64,000 nt of DNA, taken from the NCBI RefSeq assembly GCF_007997225.1, contig NZ_VORM01000014.1:1-64000 (forward strand). The letters run 5' to 3'. Shown here piece after piece: positions 44,429 to 55,187 of this stretch; the stretch's first letter is position 1; each line of letters opens with the position of its first letter. The translations under genes were made by a program, and so were the position numbers. A model generated the notes under the pieces. It was not told the DNA's origin. It did no database searches and worked only from the letters and a program-made list of their open reading frames with translations. This DNA is from Subsaximicrobium wynnwilliamsii. GTDB lineage: Bacteria > Bacteroidota > Bacteroidia > Flavobacteriales > Flavobacteriaceae.

Positions 44429-46189
44429 ATGAAGAATTTTCAGTTAAAATATGTTCAAACCGTCAAGGCTATTTTTGTGCTGCTTTTGTTAGTTTCATGC
44501 GATAGTGATGATGACGCCATAAATTCCAATCTTGAAATTCAAAGCCCTTCATTATCATACAACGAGGTGCTCAACCTATCAAAGGATAAGGCAAAATACA
44601 ATGCTGGTCAAGAAGTTAACTTCAGGGTTAATGCTGTCCACCCAAATACGACAATTAGATATAAACATCTAGGAGAAACCATCCTTGAATCACCATTGAC
44701 AAGCACATCTTGGAGCTGGACACCGCCCATGGATGACTTTAAGGGTTATATGGTAGAATTGGTTAAGAATACCAATGGCGATGAAACCGTTTTGGGCACT
44801 GTAGGTGTGGATGTATCAACAGATTGGACCAAATTTCCACGATATGGTTTTCTCTCAAACTTTGGGAATATTTCTGAAGCGGAAAGAAATGCAGTCTTAG
44901 AGAACTTAAAAAATTTCCATATCAACGGACTCCAATTTTACGATTGGCATTATAAACACCACATTCCCTTGCCGGTAGATACCAATGGGAATGCTGAAAA
45001 TTCATGGCTTGACTTATTCAATAGAGAAGTAACTTATGAAACTGTCGACGGTTATATCAACAAAGGTCATGAACTGAATATGGCTTCCATGTTCTATAAT
45101 CTAATGTTTGGAGCTTGGAAACCAGAGGAAGGGGATGGGTTCTCTAACCAATGGCTCCTCTACAACGACCAACTTCATAATAATATAAACGCTCATGATT
45201 TGGGGGATTTTGGAGATATTTTAGTCACTAACCCTGCAAATCAAGATTGGCAGAATTATATTTTCAGCAAAACAGAACATGTGTATCAAAACCTAGATTT
45301 TGATGGTTGGCATTTAGACCAATTGGGAAATCGAGGCAATGTTTATGAATATGGCGGGTATCAGGTAAACATGCCTAACGCCTATCAGGATTTTATGATG
45401 GCAGTGACTGAAGCTTTCCCTAATAAGAATCATGTCTTAAATGCAGTTGAACAATATGGTCAAGATAAAATCCTCTCTACACCTGTCAATTTTGCCTATA
45501 GCGAAGTGTGGGATAGAGTTCAATATGCTGATTTGGTAGAAGTGATTATGGAAAACAATCAAATGTCAAATAATGAATTGAACACGGTTTTAGCGGCTTA
45601 CATGAATTATGAGTCTTCAGAAGGTAGTTTCAACACCCCCAGTGTTCTATTAACAGACGCCGTTATATTTGCCTTTGGTGGCGCCCATCTGGAACTTGGA
45701 GAGCACATGCTATCACGGGAATATTTTCCTTACAACAATCTTTCAATGGATGCTGAACTCAAAAATAGATTGATGGAATACTATGACTTTATGGTGGCTT
45801 ATGAAAATCTCTTAAGAGATGGTGGGAGTTATACATTACCCAATGTTTCTTCAAGTGATTTGGGAGTGAATAATTGGCCACCCGTATTCGGAAATGCATC
45901 GGTAGTCTCTAGAAAAGTTGAAGACCGAGAAGTATTTCAATTATTGAATTTTAATGGCGTTTCCACATTGAGCTGGAGGGACAATGCCAAGATACAAACC
46001 AAGCCCAACGCGTCCCAAGATTTTGAAATCACTATTGCCACAAATATGACTGTCTCCAAAGTATGGTTTGCCTCACCAGATTATAAAGGCGGCGCCTCCC
46101 AAGAATTGGAGTTTCAAAGCAACCAAGGTCAAATTACAATCAAGGTTCCCTATTTAGAATATTGGAGCATGCTTGTGTTTGAAAACTAA
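44429..46189 (+). CDS. GH66 dextranase (endo-alpha-1,6-glucanase), lipoprotein
   Basis: 586 residues. Lipobox LLLLVSC with cysteine 24 indicates a surface-exposed lipoprotein. An N-terminal Ig-like domain (about 40-130) precedes the GH66 barrel, which begins YGFLSNFGN and includes LQFYDWHYKHHIPLP. The nucleophile is Asp297 in GWHLDQLG and the acid/base is Glu359 in YSEVWD, matching the two conserved GH66 catalytic residues. It cuts dextran internally into isomalto-oligosaccharides. There is no CITase-specific CBM35 insertion that I can see, so hydrolysis rather than cyclisation is favoured. Confidence 0.9.
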   Translation: MKNFQLKYVQTVKAIFVLLLLVSCDSDDDAINSNLEIQSPSLSYNEVLNLSKDKAKYNAGQEVNFRVNAVHPNTTIRYKHLGETILESPLTSTSWSWTPPMDDFKGYMVELVKNTNGDETVLGTVGVDVSTDWTKFPRYGFLSNFGNISEAERNAVLENLKNFHINGLQFYDWHYKHHIPLPVDTNGNAENSWLDLFNREVTYETVDGYINKGHELNMASMFYNLMFGAWKPEEGDGFSNQWLLYNDQLHNNINAHDLGDFGDILVTNPANQDWQNYIFSKTEHVYQNLDFDGWHLDQLGNRGNVYEYGGYQVNMPNAYQDFMMAVTEAFPNKNHVLNAVEQYGQDKILSTPVNFAYSEVWDRVQYADLVEVIMENNQMSNNELNTVLAAYMNYESSEGSFNTPSVLLTDAVIFAFGGAHLELGEHMLSREYFPYNNLSMDAELKNRLMEYYDFMVAYENLLRDGGSYTLPNVSSSDLGVNNWPPVFGNASVVSRKVEDREVFQLLNFNGVSTLSWRDNAKIQTKPNASQDFEITIATNMTVSKVWFASPDYKGGASQELEFQSNQGQITIKVPYLEYWSMLVFEN

Positions 46190-46199
46190 AATTATAGCC

Positions 46200-47114
46200 A
46201 TGAATACAATTTTAAAATATTTATCATTAGCTGTTATTTTCATGTGTTTTGCATGTAGCAATGACGACAGTGACATCATAGAATATCAGCAACCGGTCGT
46301 GGATTTTTCAAATGAAGCTATTGAAGGAAATTCGCAACTTTTGAGCTTCACAAATTTAAGTGAAAATGCGACAAGCTTTCAATGGGATTTTGGCGACGGA
46401 AGCGATAATTCTTATGAGAAACATCCTAGTCATCTTTACAATCCCGGAGGTGCCTATATGGTAACATTGAAAGGTTTCAATGGCGATAAAGCAACTGTTA
46501 TCTCAAAAGAGATTATGGTTGCAGGAAATCCTGTTGCCAATTTTTCCTATACTACCGACGCCATTGTATTGTATCAACTAAATTTTGAAAATTTAAGCCA
46601 GAATGCCGATAGTTTTCAATGGGATTTTGGTGATGGTGAGGGTACTTCAACAGTAGAAAATCCAAGTTATACGTATACATCAGCTGGAACATACTCAGTG
46701 ACGTTGTTGGTTCAGGGCGCTGGAGGTACTAATTCCACTTCCATAGATGTAATTATTACAGAACCCCAACCCAGTTATGATGCCCTTTACATTGTAGGAG
46801 ATGCCTCTCCTAGTGGCTGGAACATTGGATCTCCGGAGGCATTCACTCAAAGTAATACCGATGCCTTTATATTTACTTATCAAGCCGTTTTGACCGCTGG
46901 AGAATTTAAAATATCAACCTTTCAAGGGGATTGGTGTGATGGCGATTGGCTTAACCCTCCAAATAATGGGGATGACTTATCAGAAAATAGTTTCATTACA
47001 ACTTCAGGTTGTGAGGGGCCAGACAATAAATGGATGCTAACTTCTGCTAACGAAGGAACTTATTTAATCACTGTTGATTTATCTGACCAAACCATAGTTT
47101 TTGAATTGCAATAA
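46200..47114 (+). CDS. PKD-domain surface lipoprotein with a SusE/F-type binding module
   Basis: 304 residues from the ATG at 46200; the frame also opens 27 bases earlier inside the dextranase gene. The lipobox FMCFACSND is well placed from the chosen start. Two PKD domains (about 25-105 and 110-190) each contain SFQWDFGDG. One C-terminal module (LYIVGDASPSGWNI ... DGDWLNPP) closely resembles those of the upstream SusE/F-like protein. It is probably a surface glycan-binding protein that presents the module on PKD spacers. It follows the dextranase without a gap. Confidence 0.85.
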   Translation: MNTILKYLSLAVIFMCFACSNDDSDIIEYQQPVVDFSNEAIEGNSQLLSFTNLSENATSFQWDFGDGSDNSYEKHPSHLYNPGGAYMVTLKGFNGDKATVISKEIMVAGNPVANFSYTTDAIVLYQLNFENLSQNADSFQWDFGDGEGTSTVENPSYTYTSAGTYSVTLLVQGAGGTNSTSIDVIITEPQPSYDALYIVGDASPSGWNIGSPEAFTQSNTDAFIFTYQAVLTAGEFKISTFQGDWCDGDWLNPPNNGDDLSENSFITTSGCEGPDNKWMLTSANEGTYLITVDLSDQTIVFELQ

Positions 47115-47434
47115 GTGAGTAATCGAATATCCGTGAATCAATCATAACTAATTGATAATGTTCAATTAATGACCGAATAAGCTTTTGCCCCGACCCTAAA
47201 GGGTGGCTCATTCTAAACCTATTTATTTAATTGAGAATTTTTGCTTAAGCCGCGGCTGATGGGGCAAACAAAAATTCAGGTTGCCAAACGAGATATTTAG
47301 TGCTTATGACTAAATGAGGACATAAAAGGTAAATAATTAAGCACACATAAACAGGACATCAATCAGGAAAAAAAATTTCTGATGAGAAGATTAATTTTTC
47401 AATTTATATCGTAAAACAACTAAAATCAAAGATT
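47115..47434. other. structured intergenic region within the glucan operon
   Basis: 320 bp between two operon genes. TTTGCCCC (47184-47191) can pair with GGGGCAAA (47261-47268), enclosing a small ACCCT/AGGGT hairpin (47193-47204) and a GC-rich segment. It could be a terminator/attenuator or a processing site that sets different expression for the upstream susCDE-GH66 block and the downstream GH31-GH97 block. A promoter for 47435 may also lie here; none is clear. Confidence 0.4.
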
Positions 47435-48415
47435 ATGAAAAAAACTACTATTACATTTTTAGTGTTATTCGTTACTGGACTATTCGCGGTAAATGCTCAG
47501 GATTATATGGGAATCGTTGGTGATGCAACACCTATAGGTTTTACCCCCACAGGACTAGCCATGGCGCAGGATTCAGGGAACCCTGACCTATTTACCTATG
47601 AAGGCGTACTAAAACCAGGACGTTTCAAATTTCATTTGGTAGAGGCAGACTGGTGTGTTGGCGAATGGTTGAATGCAGGAGTTGAAGACCAAGATTTGGC
47701 GTCTAATAACTATATCACAACTACGGGTTGCGATGGACCAGATAACCAATGGTTAGTGTCAACATCTGGCAGTTACTCAATCGTTGTTGATTTAGGACTT
47801 GAAACCATTTCAATTTCGACTTTGCCATATTATCCAAATTTATATTTAGTTGGCGATGCGACTCCCAATGGATGGAATATGGATAATGCAACACCCATGA
47901 CGGTAGATAGCAGCAATCCGGCCCTGTTTACTTGGACCGGTCCTTTAGTTGCTGGTGAGTTTAAAATTTCAACCGCAAAAAGCTTTGATGATGGATGGGA
48001 TTGGATTCATCCTGTAGCTCAAGCTCAAGACTTAACTCTAGATACTTATGAAATTCTAGCTGCCGGCAGTGGAAGCGATAACAAATGGGTCATTAGTAAT
48101 CCAGATGATTATACATTTACTTTGAATTTACAAAATGCTACACTGCAAATTGAGCAGGGAACTTTAAGCGTGGATAACTTTCATAAAATTGAGATGTATC
48201 CAAATCCAGTTTCCCAATTTATAAATCTTGATTTCAAAAACATTGTTGAGGCCAAGGCTGTAATCTTTGATGCTAAAGGTTCTAAAATATACGAAAAAAA
48301 GCTCAACTCAAGCTCTAATTATTTAGACCTGTCAAACCTTAATGTTCAAGGGCTTTTGTTTCTTCAAATCACAAGTGAAACCTATTCCGAAACGTTTAAG
48401 ATAATTAAAAAATAG
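47435..48415 (+). CDS. T9SS-secreted protein with two SusE/F-type glycan-binding modules
   Basis: 326 residues. The signal peptide ends VNAQ, with no lipobox. Two binding modules begin MGIVGDATPIGF (about residue 25) and LYLVGDATPNGWNM (about 132), with EWLNAG and DWIHPV in the positions where the related modules have W-x-P. A Por-type C-terminal sorting tail (about 250-326, MYPNPVSQFINLDFK) marks it for type IX secretion, unlike the lipoproteins earlier in the operon. It probably binds glucan outside the cell or on the surface layer. Confidence 0.88.
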   Translation: MKKTTITFLVLFVTGLFAVNAQDYMGIVGDATPIGFTPTGLAMAQDSGNPDLFTYEGVLKPGRFKFHLVEADWCVGEWLNAGVEDQDLASNNYITTTGCDGPDNQWLVSTSGSYSIVVDLGLETISISTLPYYPNLYLVGDATPNGWNMDNATPMTVDSSNPALFTWTGPLVAGEFKISTAKSFDDGWDWIHPVAQAQDLTLDTYEILAAGSGSDNKWVISNPDDYTFTLNLQNATLQIEQGTLSVDNFHKIEMYPNPVSQFINLDFKNIVEAKAVIFDAKGSKIYEKKLNSSSNYLDLSNLNVQGLLFLQITSETYSETFKIIKK

Positions 48416-48423
48416 ACATCACT

Positions 48424-50907
48424 ATGAATAAAATATACAGCCTTATTTTAATGTTTTTTATATTCAGTTTTAGTTGGTCACAAGATCAATTAAATGTGAT
48501 TGATGCTATAACTCATAAGAATAAGGTTGTATTTACATGTGAAAACAAGTCAAAAATTTCACTTGAATTTTTAGACTCAAAAAACATTAAGTTTTGGTTC
48601 TCACCCAACGGAGAGTTTGTTCGAAATAATGAATCATTCGCAGTAATCAATGCGGTTTTTGATGAAAATTACACGATCAATGTCAACGAATCCTCATCAG
48701 TATATGAAGTTTTTACTGAAGATTTACGTGTGATGGTCCATAAGTCGCCATTCAAAATTCAAATCTTTAATAAATATCAAAGGTTGATACTTGGAGATAC
48801 TGTTGAGCAGCCTTATGTGGTGGATGGCACAGACATAAAAACCAGCAAAGTGTTGCGGCAGGATGAGCATTTTTTTGGCTTGGGCGAAAAAACTGGAACC
48901 CTGGACCGAAGAGGCAAATCATATACCATGTGGAATAGTGACAAACCCTGTTATTCAGAAAAAGAAGACCCACTTTATAAGAGTATTCCTTTTTTTATGA
49001 GTAGTTATAATTACGGGATTTTCTTCGATAACACCTATAAGACGCAGTTCGATTTTGGTAAAGACTCAACGGATTCTTTTTCGTTTTCATCACCTGATGG
49101 TCCTTTCATTTACTATTTCTTTTACGGTAAAGATTACAAAGAAATCATTAAAAGCTATACCAAATTAACTGGCAAACCAATTATGCCTCCTAAATGGGCA
49201 TTTGGATGGGCACAAAGTCGTGGGCTATTAACCAATGAAACACTTACAAGAGATATTGCTCAAGAATATAGAGAGCGAAACATCCCATGTGACATCATTT
49301 ATCAAGATATAGGCTGGGTTGAAGGCCTTCAGAATTTTGAATGGGCGAAAGAAAAATATAAAAACCCAAAAAAGATGCTTTCAGACTTGGCAGATACCGG
49401 TTTTAAAGTCATCGTTTCCCAGGATCCCGTTGTTTCTCAAGCTACCACCAAACAGTGGGAAGAAGCAGATGCAAAAGGGCTTTTCGCCACAGATATTAGA
49501 ACAGGAGAATCCTACGACATGCCTTGGCCTTGGGGTGGAAATGCTGGCGTTGTCGATTTTACAAATCCAAAAACTGCGGCTTGGTGGGGCGATTTGCAAC
49601 AAATTCCTATCAATGATGGTGTCAAGGGATTTTGGACAGATATGGGAGAACCTGCCTGGAGTAATGAAGAAAGCACAGATAGGTTAAACATGAAACATCA
49701 TTTGGGGATGCATGATGAAATCCATAATGTTTATGGACTCACTTGGGATAAAGTGGTAACCGAACAATTTGAAAAACACAACCCAAATCAGCGTGTTTTT
49801 CAAATGACACGCGCTGCATATTCCGGCATTCAACGCTACGCCTTTGGGTGGTCTGGTGACAGCGGAAATGGTGAAGATGTGACTGATGGTTGGGCAAATC
49901 TGGCAAATCAAATCCCTTTAGGTCTGTCCGCAGGTTTGGGATTGATTCCGTTTTGGACAACAGATATTTCAGGGTATTGTGGCGAAATTACAGACTATCC
50001 CGAATTTGCTGAACTCTATGTGAGATGGTTGCAATTTGGGATTTTCAATCCCTTGAGTCGCGCCCATCATGAAGGGAATAATGCGGTAGAACCTTGGCTC
50101 TTCGGTAAGCAAGCTGAAAAAATAGCGAAGGCATCCATAGAATTAAAATACCAATTACAGCCCTACCTGTATTCCTATGCGCGTCAATCTTATGACACCG
50201 GGATTCCAATAATGAGAGCTTTGGTTTTGGAATATCCAAAAGATGAAAACACCTTCAACATCGATGACCAATTCATGTTTGGAGAATACTTATTGATAGC
50301 GCCAGTAGTAGAAGAAGGAGCAAAAACCCGAAGCGTTTACCTTCCAAAAGGCGAATGGATTGATTATAATAATCCAGCGACGACATACAATGGAGGCACA
50401 ACAATCAAGTACCCAGTCACTTTGGAAACGATTCCAATGTTTGTGAAAGCGGGTTCAATCATTCCAAAATCACCAATTGTGCCATACACAGGTGCGCTTA
50501 AGAATGCGCCTGTTATTTTAGAAATTTTCCCGTCTAACAACATGAATTCTTTTGAGCTTTATGAGGACGACGGCGAAACCAACAACTACAAGAATGACGA
50601 ATTTGCCCTTACTAAAATTGAGGCTGAAAACGCTCCAAGCATTTTGAAAGTTGACATCGATGTCCCACAACAGAATGAGTTCAAAACAGAAATTAGAAAT
50701 TATCTCTTAAAAATACATACCACTTCAAAGCCAAAAAGGGTTGAAATAAATAGCAATCAGATAAAACCAGTGTCACCCTCTAAAATCTCCGAAAATCTAA
50801 ACACAAACTTTAAGGAATCAAATTATTTCTTTGATGAGAAAAATCAACTGTTGATGATTAGATTGCCAGACACTAAATTAAGAACCGAAATCACAATTTT
50901 CAATTAA
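48424..50907 (+). CDS. GH31 alpha-glucosidase
   Basis: 827 residues. A signal peptide (about 1-19, ending FSWSQ) and an N-terminal beta-sandwich (about 22-230) precede the GH31 barrel. GFWTDMGEPAW holds the nucleophile Asp406, and GWSGDSGNG holds the acid/base Asp479. The C-terminal beta domains contain the YEDDGETNNY motif. It removes terminal glucose from alpha-glucan oligosaccharides; given the neighbouring dextranase, alpha-1,6 linkages are likely. Periplasmic location is inferred from the plain signal peptide. Starts nine bases after the upstream gene. Confidence 0.92.
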   Translation: MNKIYSLILMFFIFSFSWSQDQLNVIDAITHKNKVVFTCENKSKISLEFLDSKNIKFWFSPNGEFVRNNESFAVINAVFDENYTINVNESSSVYEVFTEDLRVMVHKSPFKIQIFNKYQRLILGDTVEQPYVVDGTDIKTSKVLRQDEHFFGLGEKTGTLDRRGKSYTMWNSDKPCYSEKEDPLYKSIPFFMSSYNYGIFFDNTYKTQFDFGKDSTDSFSFSSPDGPFIYYFFYGKDYKEIIKSYTKLTGKPIMPPKWAFGWAQSRGLLTNETLTRDIAQEYRERNIPCDIIYQDIGWVEGLQNFEWAKEKYKNPKKMLSDLADTGFKVIVSQDPVVSQATTKQWEEADAKGLFATDIRTGESYDMPWPWGGNAGVVDFTNPKTAAWWGDLQQIPINDGVKGFWTDMGEPAWSNEESTDRLNMKHHLGMHDEIHNVYGLTWDKVVTEQFEKHNPNQRVFQMTRAAYSGIQRYAFGWSGDSGNGEDVTDGWANLANQIPLGLSAGLGLIPFWTTDISGYCGEITDYPEFAELYVRWLQFGIFNPLSRAHHEGNNAVEPWLFGKQAEKIAKASIELKYQLQPYLYSYARQSYDTGIPIMRALVLEYPKDENTFNIDDQFMFGEYLLIAPVVEEGAKTRSVYLPKGEWIDYNNPATTYNGGTTIKYPVTLETIPMFVKAGSIIPKSPIVPYTGALKNAPVILEIFPSNNMNSFELYEDDGETNNYKNDEFALTKIEAENAPSILKVDIDVPQQNEFKTEIRNYLLKIHTTSKPKRVEINSNQIKPVSPSKISENLNTNFKESNYFFDEKNQLLMIRLPDTKLRTEITIFN

Positions 50908-50910
50908 TAG

Positions 50911-53037
<2,127 letters not shown>

Positions 53038-53109
53038 TTGTATTGTATTTTGACAACTCATTCCTATGTGAAATGAAACTTACAGTTGTCGTCTCCTTTG
53101 GAAACAAAC

Positions 53110-53155
53110 AATCCGCAGAACGTTTATTTTAAACAGTCTGCGGATTTTATTTTTT
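53110..53155 (+). terminator. terminator of the glucan operon
   Basis: AATCCGCAGA (53110-53119) pairs perfectly with TCTGCGGATT (53137-53146) and is followed by a T-rich tract. It begins 73 bases after the GH97 stop codon. Confidence 0.85.
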
Positions 53156-53287
53156 GTGGTCCACCTGGAATGACATTGATCCATTTAAATAACTATAATT
53201 CAAAGTAATAGAATGACGTATTAAATTTGGATATCAAAATAGTATCAAGAAAAGGCATTTTCGCTATATCAGCACCAAGTTTATCCT

Positions 53288-54478
53288 TTAATACAAAAAT
53301 CCAAACAACCAAAGTGGTAATTTAGTTATAGGATACGCTGCATCATCAGCAACTACAAAAGCATTTTTTATACCGCTTATTTGTTTGTTGGTTTTGTCTT
53401 TGCCTCCAACTTCAAAAGTAAACATATCGTCAACTAAAAAATCACCTTGATTAGGATATGAAACTTTATGCCGAACTGCAACTTGGGAAATAAAATAGGT
53501 TTCCCGTAAGTTTCCCTTATTTGGATCAGCCGTTGAAAATGAAAAGGCAAGATTTGGGTTGTCTAAATACACTTTTTCAGGCTTTTGAAGTGTAGCCAAA
53601 CTTATTCCCGATGCATACAATAGCCTTATTAACTTTGCTTGCTCTAAAAAATGAAGATAGGTTACTACAGAATTTCTATGAATATCACTTTTTGAAGCAA
53701 TATTGGTAATATTGGGCTGAAAGGGCACGTTAGCAGCAACTACATTTAACAATTGTAACATCTTTTTTGCATTGCGGATGTCAAAACCTTTTAGCTCTGC
53801 CATATCATACTCCACAATCAAGCGCAGCAATTGTTGCAAACGAGTGGCATAACCTTGTTTGTCTTCCATTGAAAACGGATAATATCCGTACTGTAAATAG
53901 TCTTTAAAATAGGCTAATGGTCTAAAATCAGAAGAAAATAGTTCTGTCCATTTACGATCTACAGATAGCATGTGCTCTAATGATATAGGCTCAAAATCAT
54001 ACAAATCGTTAAATGCTAAATATTCACGGAATGAAAGACCAGGCAAGGTGTACATCAACATTCTCCTACTTAAATCGCCTTCTTCTCTAGAAATATCAAT
54101 AATGGAGGATCCTGTGAATACGATCTTAAGGTCTGGATAGAAGTCGTATAAGTTTTTTATATGTATAGACCAATTTTCGTACTTATGCACTTCGTCTAAG
54201 AAAAGATATACCCCTCCTTTTTTAAAGAATTCTTCGGCTGTTTCTACTAATGAATGTGTTGTAAAATAAAAATCATCTAAAGACCAATAGGTGCCTTGTG
54301 TTGGCGCTAACCGCAACTCTTTTAGCTTTTGTAACAAAAGTGTGGTTTTACCAGTGCCTCTTGCGCCTTTGATACCAATTAATCTGTTATTCCAATTTAT
54401 CTCATGGTATAGGTAGCGTTTTTTTTTAGTGCTGATCCGTTGCACTAATGCTGCTGACTTTTCTAATAATTGCTCCAT
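53288..54478 (-). CDS. AAA ATPase of the AAA_14/DUF4143 family
   Basis: 396 residues. Walker A GARGTGKTT lies at 38-46 and Walker B YLFLDE at 91-96, with a sensor-like VFTGSSIIDI. The C-terminal half (about 190-396) is a winged-helix plus PD-(D/E)XK-like DUF4143 region containing DFLVDDMFTFEVGGKDKT. These proteins are common, often horizontally mobile, and poorly characterised; roles in toxin-antitoxin or defence have been suggested for some. Stand-alone gene next to the tRNA-fragment patch. Confidence 0.85.
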   Translation of the reverse strand: MEQLLEKSAALVQRISTKKKRYLYHEINWNNRLIGIKGARGTGKTTLLLQKLKELRLAPTQGTYWSLDDFYFTTHSLVETAEEFFKKGGVYLFLDEVHKYENWSIHIKNLYDFYPDLKIVFTGSSIIDISREEGDLSRRMLMYTLPGLSFREYLAFNDLYDFEPISLEHMLSVDRKWTELFSSDFRPLAYFKDYLQYGYYPFSMEDKQGYATRLQQLLRLIVEYDMAELKGFDIRNAKKMLQLLNVVAANVPFQPNITNIASKSDIHRNSVVTYLHFLEQAKLIRLLYASGISLATLQKPEKVYLDNPNLAFSFSTADPNKGNLRETYFISQVAVRHKVSYPNQGDFLVDDMFTFEVGGKDKTNKQISGIKNAFVVADDAAYPITKLPLWLFGFLY

Positions 54479-54622
54479 GGTGCATATTTAGATGTGCAAT
54501 ATAGTGTATTTATTGCATTTCCGTGTGTGCATATTGAGTCATTTTAATCTAAGTTCAATATTAGGATTTAATAAAAGTGTTCTAATCTAAAAAAGGATAT
54601 AGCAGTGAAACGTTGAGTTATT

Positions 54623-54650
54623 AAAAAAAAACCTTCAAGTCGAAGGGTTT
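54623..54650 (-). terminator. terminator after tRNA-like fragment B
   Basis: On the minus strand CCTTC-GACTT-GAAGG (with flanking AAA/TTT) is followed by nine T. It lies immediately after the tRNA-like 3' end, as a normal tRNA terminator would. Confidence 0.75.
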
Positions 54651-54718
54651 CGTGGTACGGCTTGGGCTCGAACCAGGGACCACCTGTCCCGATAGCTATC
54701 GGGAGCGTCAGGTGGATT
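54651..54718 (-). pseudogene. tRNA-like 3' fragment B with palindrome in the anticodon loop
   Basis: On the minus strand CCACCTG ... CAGGTGG form an anticodon-stem-like pair. Between them lies the 18-bp palindrome TCCCGATAGCTATCGGGA (54687-54704), partly replacing a normal loop. A T-arm follows (CCTGG-TTCGAGC-CCAAG, one mismatch), then CCGTACCACG and a terminator. There is no acceptor 5' half and no D-arm. The preceding GIY-YIG gene ends inside this fragment. Confidence 0.6.
54687..54704. repeat. 18-bp palindrome TCCCGATAGCTATCGGGA, copy 1
   Basis: Perfect palindrome with 9-bp arms. An identical copy is at 58026-58043, and a related hairpin with the same TCCCGA/TCGGGA ends lies at 55113-55128. 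Confidence 0.95.
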
Positions 54719-54995
54719 CCCTCTTTATTTTTTCTAGGAGTTCAAGATGTTTTTTCAAGTTTAGAACATAGGTCTTGCTCTTCATGGATTTTATCTTAAG
54801 TTCCAACCTTCTAGCATTTGGGAAGTTTTTGGTCTCAATGTTTAAAAACAATACCCAATCATTGGCAGTCGAGGTAAAGGTGCTTTTGCCATACTTTCCT
54901 TTATTGTGGTTATGGATGCGTTTATTCAAGTCTTGACAGGCACCCACGTAAAATCGGTTGAGAGAATTACTGAAAAGTATATAGCAGTGGCACAT
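54708..54995 (-). CDS. GIY-YIG nuclease embedded between tRNA-like fragments
   Basis: 95 residues from the ATG at 54995. The domain begins CHCYILFSNSLNRFYVGACQ (YIL and YVG in the signature positions), with the catalytic arginine in DLNKRIHNHNKG and the metal-ligand glutamate in ARRLELKIKSMKSK. The frame stays open a further 52 codons upstream, but those codons translate tRNA-like fragment A and its terminator, so they are not protein. The stop codon lies within tRNA-like fragment B. It belongs to the URI-type single-domain group, as does the gene at 34599, but is clearly a different subgroup. Confidence 0.8.
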   Translation of the reverse strand: MCHCYILFSNSLNRFYVGACQDLNKRIHNHNKGKYGKSTFTSTANDWVLFLNIETKNFPNARRLELKIKSMKSKTYVLNLKKHLELLEKIKREST

Positions 54996-55004
54996 TGGGC
55001 CAAG

Positions 55005-55036
55005 GTAATAAAAAAACCCTTCGGATGAAGGGTTTT
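55005..55036 (-). terminator. terminator after tRNA-like fragment A
   Basis: AAAACCCTTC (55013-55022) and GAAGGGTTTT (55027-55036) form a perfect 10-bp stem with loop GGAT. On the minus strand the stem runs into seven T. It sits between the tRNA-like end and the GIY-YIG start, so the nuclease gene would need its own promoter or read-through. Confidence 0.85.
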
Positions 55037-55080
55037 CTAGTGGTCCCACCTGGGCTCGAACCAGGGGCAATTGAACACCA
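55037..55080 (-). pseudogene. tRNA-like 3' fragment A
   Basis: On the minus strand a perfect T-arm (CCTGG-TTCGAGC-CCAGG) is followed by TGGGACCA and CTAG, exactly like the 3' quarter of a tRNA gene, and then by a strong terminator. The sequence upstream of the T-arm (GGTGTTCAATTG) does not form an anticodon arm, and no matching GGTCCCA acceptor strand exists. It is therefore a 5'-truncated tRNA gene or an integration scar. Confidence 0.65.
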
Positions 55081-55089
55081 TATGATTCT

Positions 55090-55145
55090 GGCAGGCAAGA
55101 GGTCACCGGTTCTCCCGAGGCGTCGGGACGGCATTCTCCACTAGT
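55090..55145 (+). pseudogene. tRNA-like 3' fragment C, opposite orientation
   Basis: On the plus strand GGCAGGCAAGAGGTCACCGG resembles the 3' half of an anticodon arm (possible loop CTGGCAG, anticodon GGC), variable loop and 5' T-stem. The T-loop then contains the hairpin TCCCGAGGCGTCGGGA (55113-55128). After it come CGGCATTCTCC and ACTAG, a plausible acceptor 3' strand. No 5' half is present. Fragment A and fragment C lie back to back and point outwards. tRNA identity is uncertain. Confidence 0.5.
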
Positions 55146-55152
55146 ATCCATA

Positions 55153-55187
55153 GCGCTTCAAGACTTTTTGACTTTTGAAGCTTTTTT
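55153..55187 (+). terminator. terminator after tRNA-like fragment C
   Basis: GCTTCAA (55155-55161) pairs with TTGAAGC (55175-55181) and is followed by TTTTTT on the plus strand. Confidence 0.7.

Noticed and set aside
54996-55151. N-terminal extension of the GIY-YIG protein
   Set aside because: The extra 52 codons translate tRNA-like fragment A and its terminator. The GIY-YIG domain begins right after the internal ATG at 54995.
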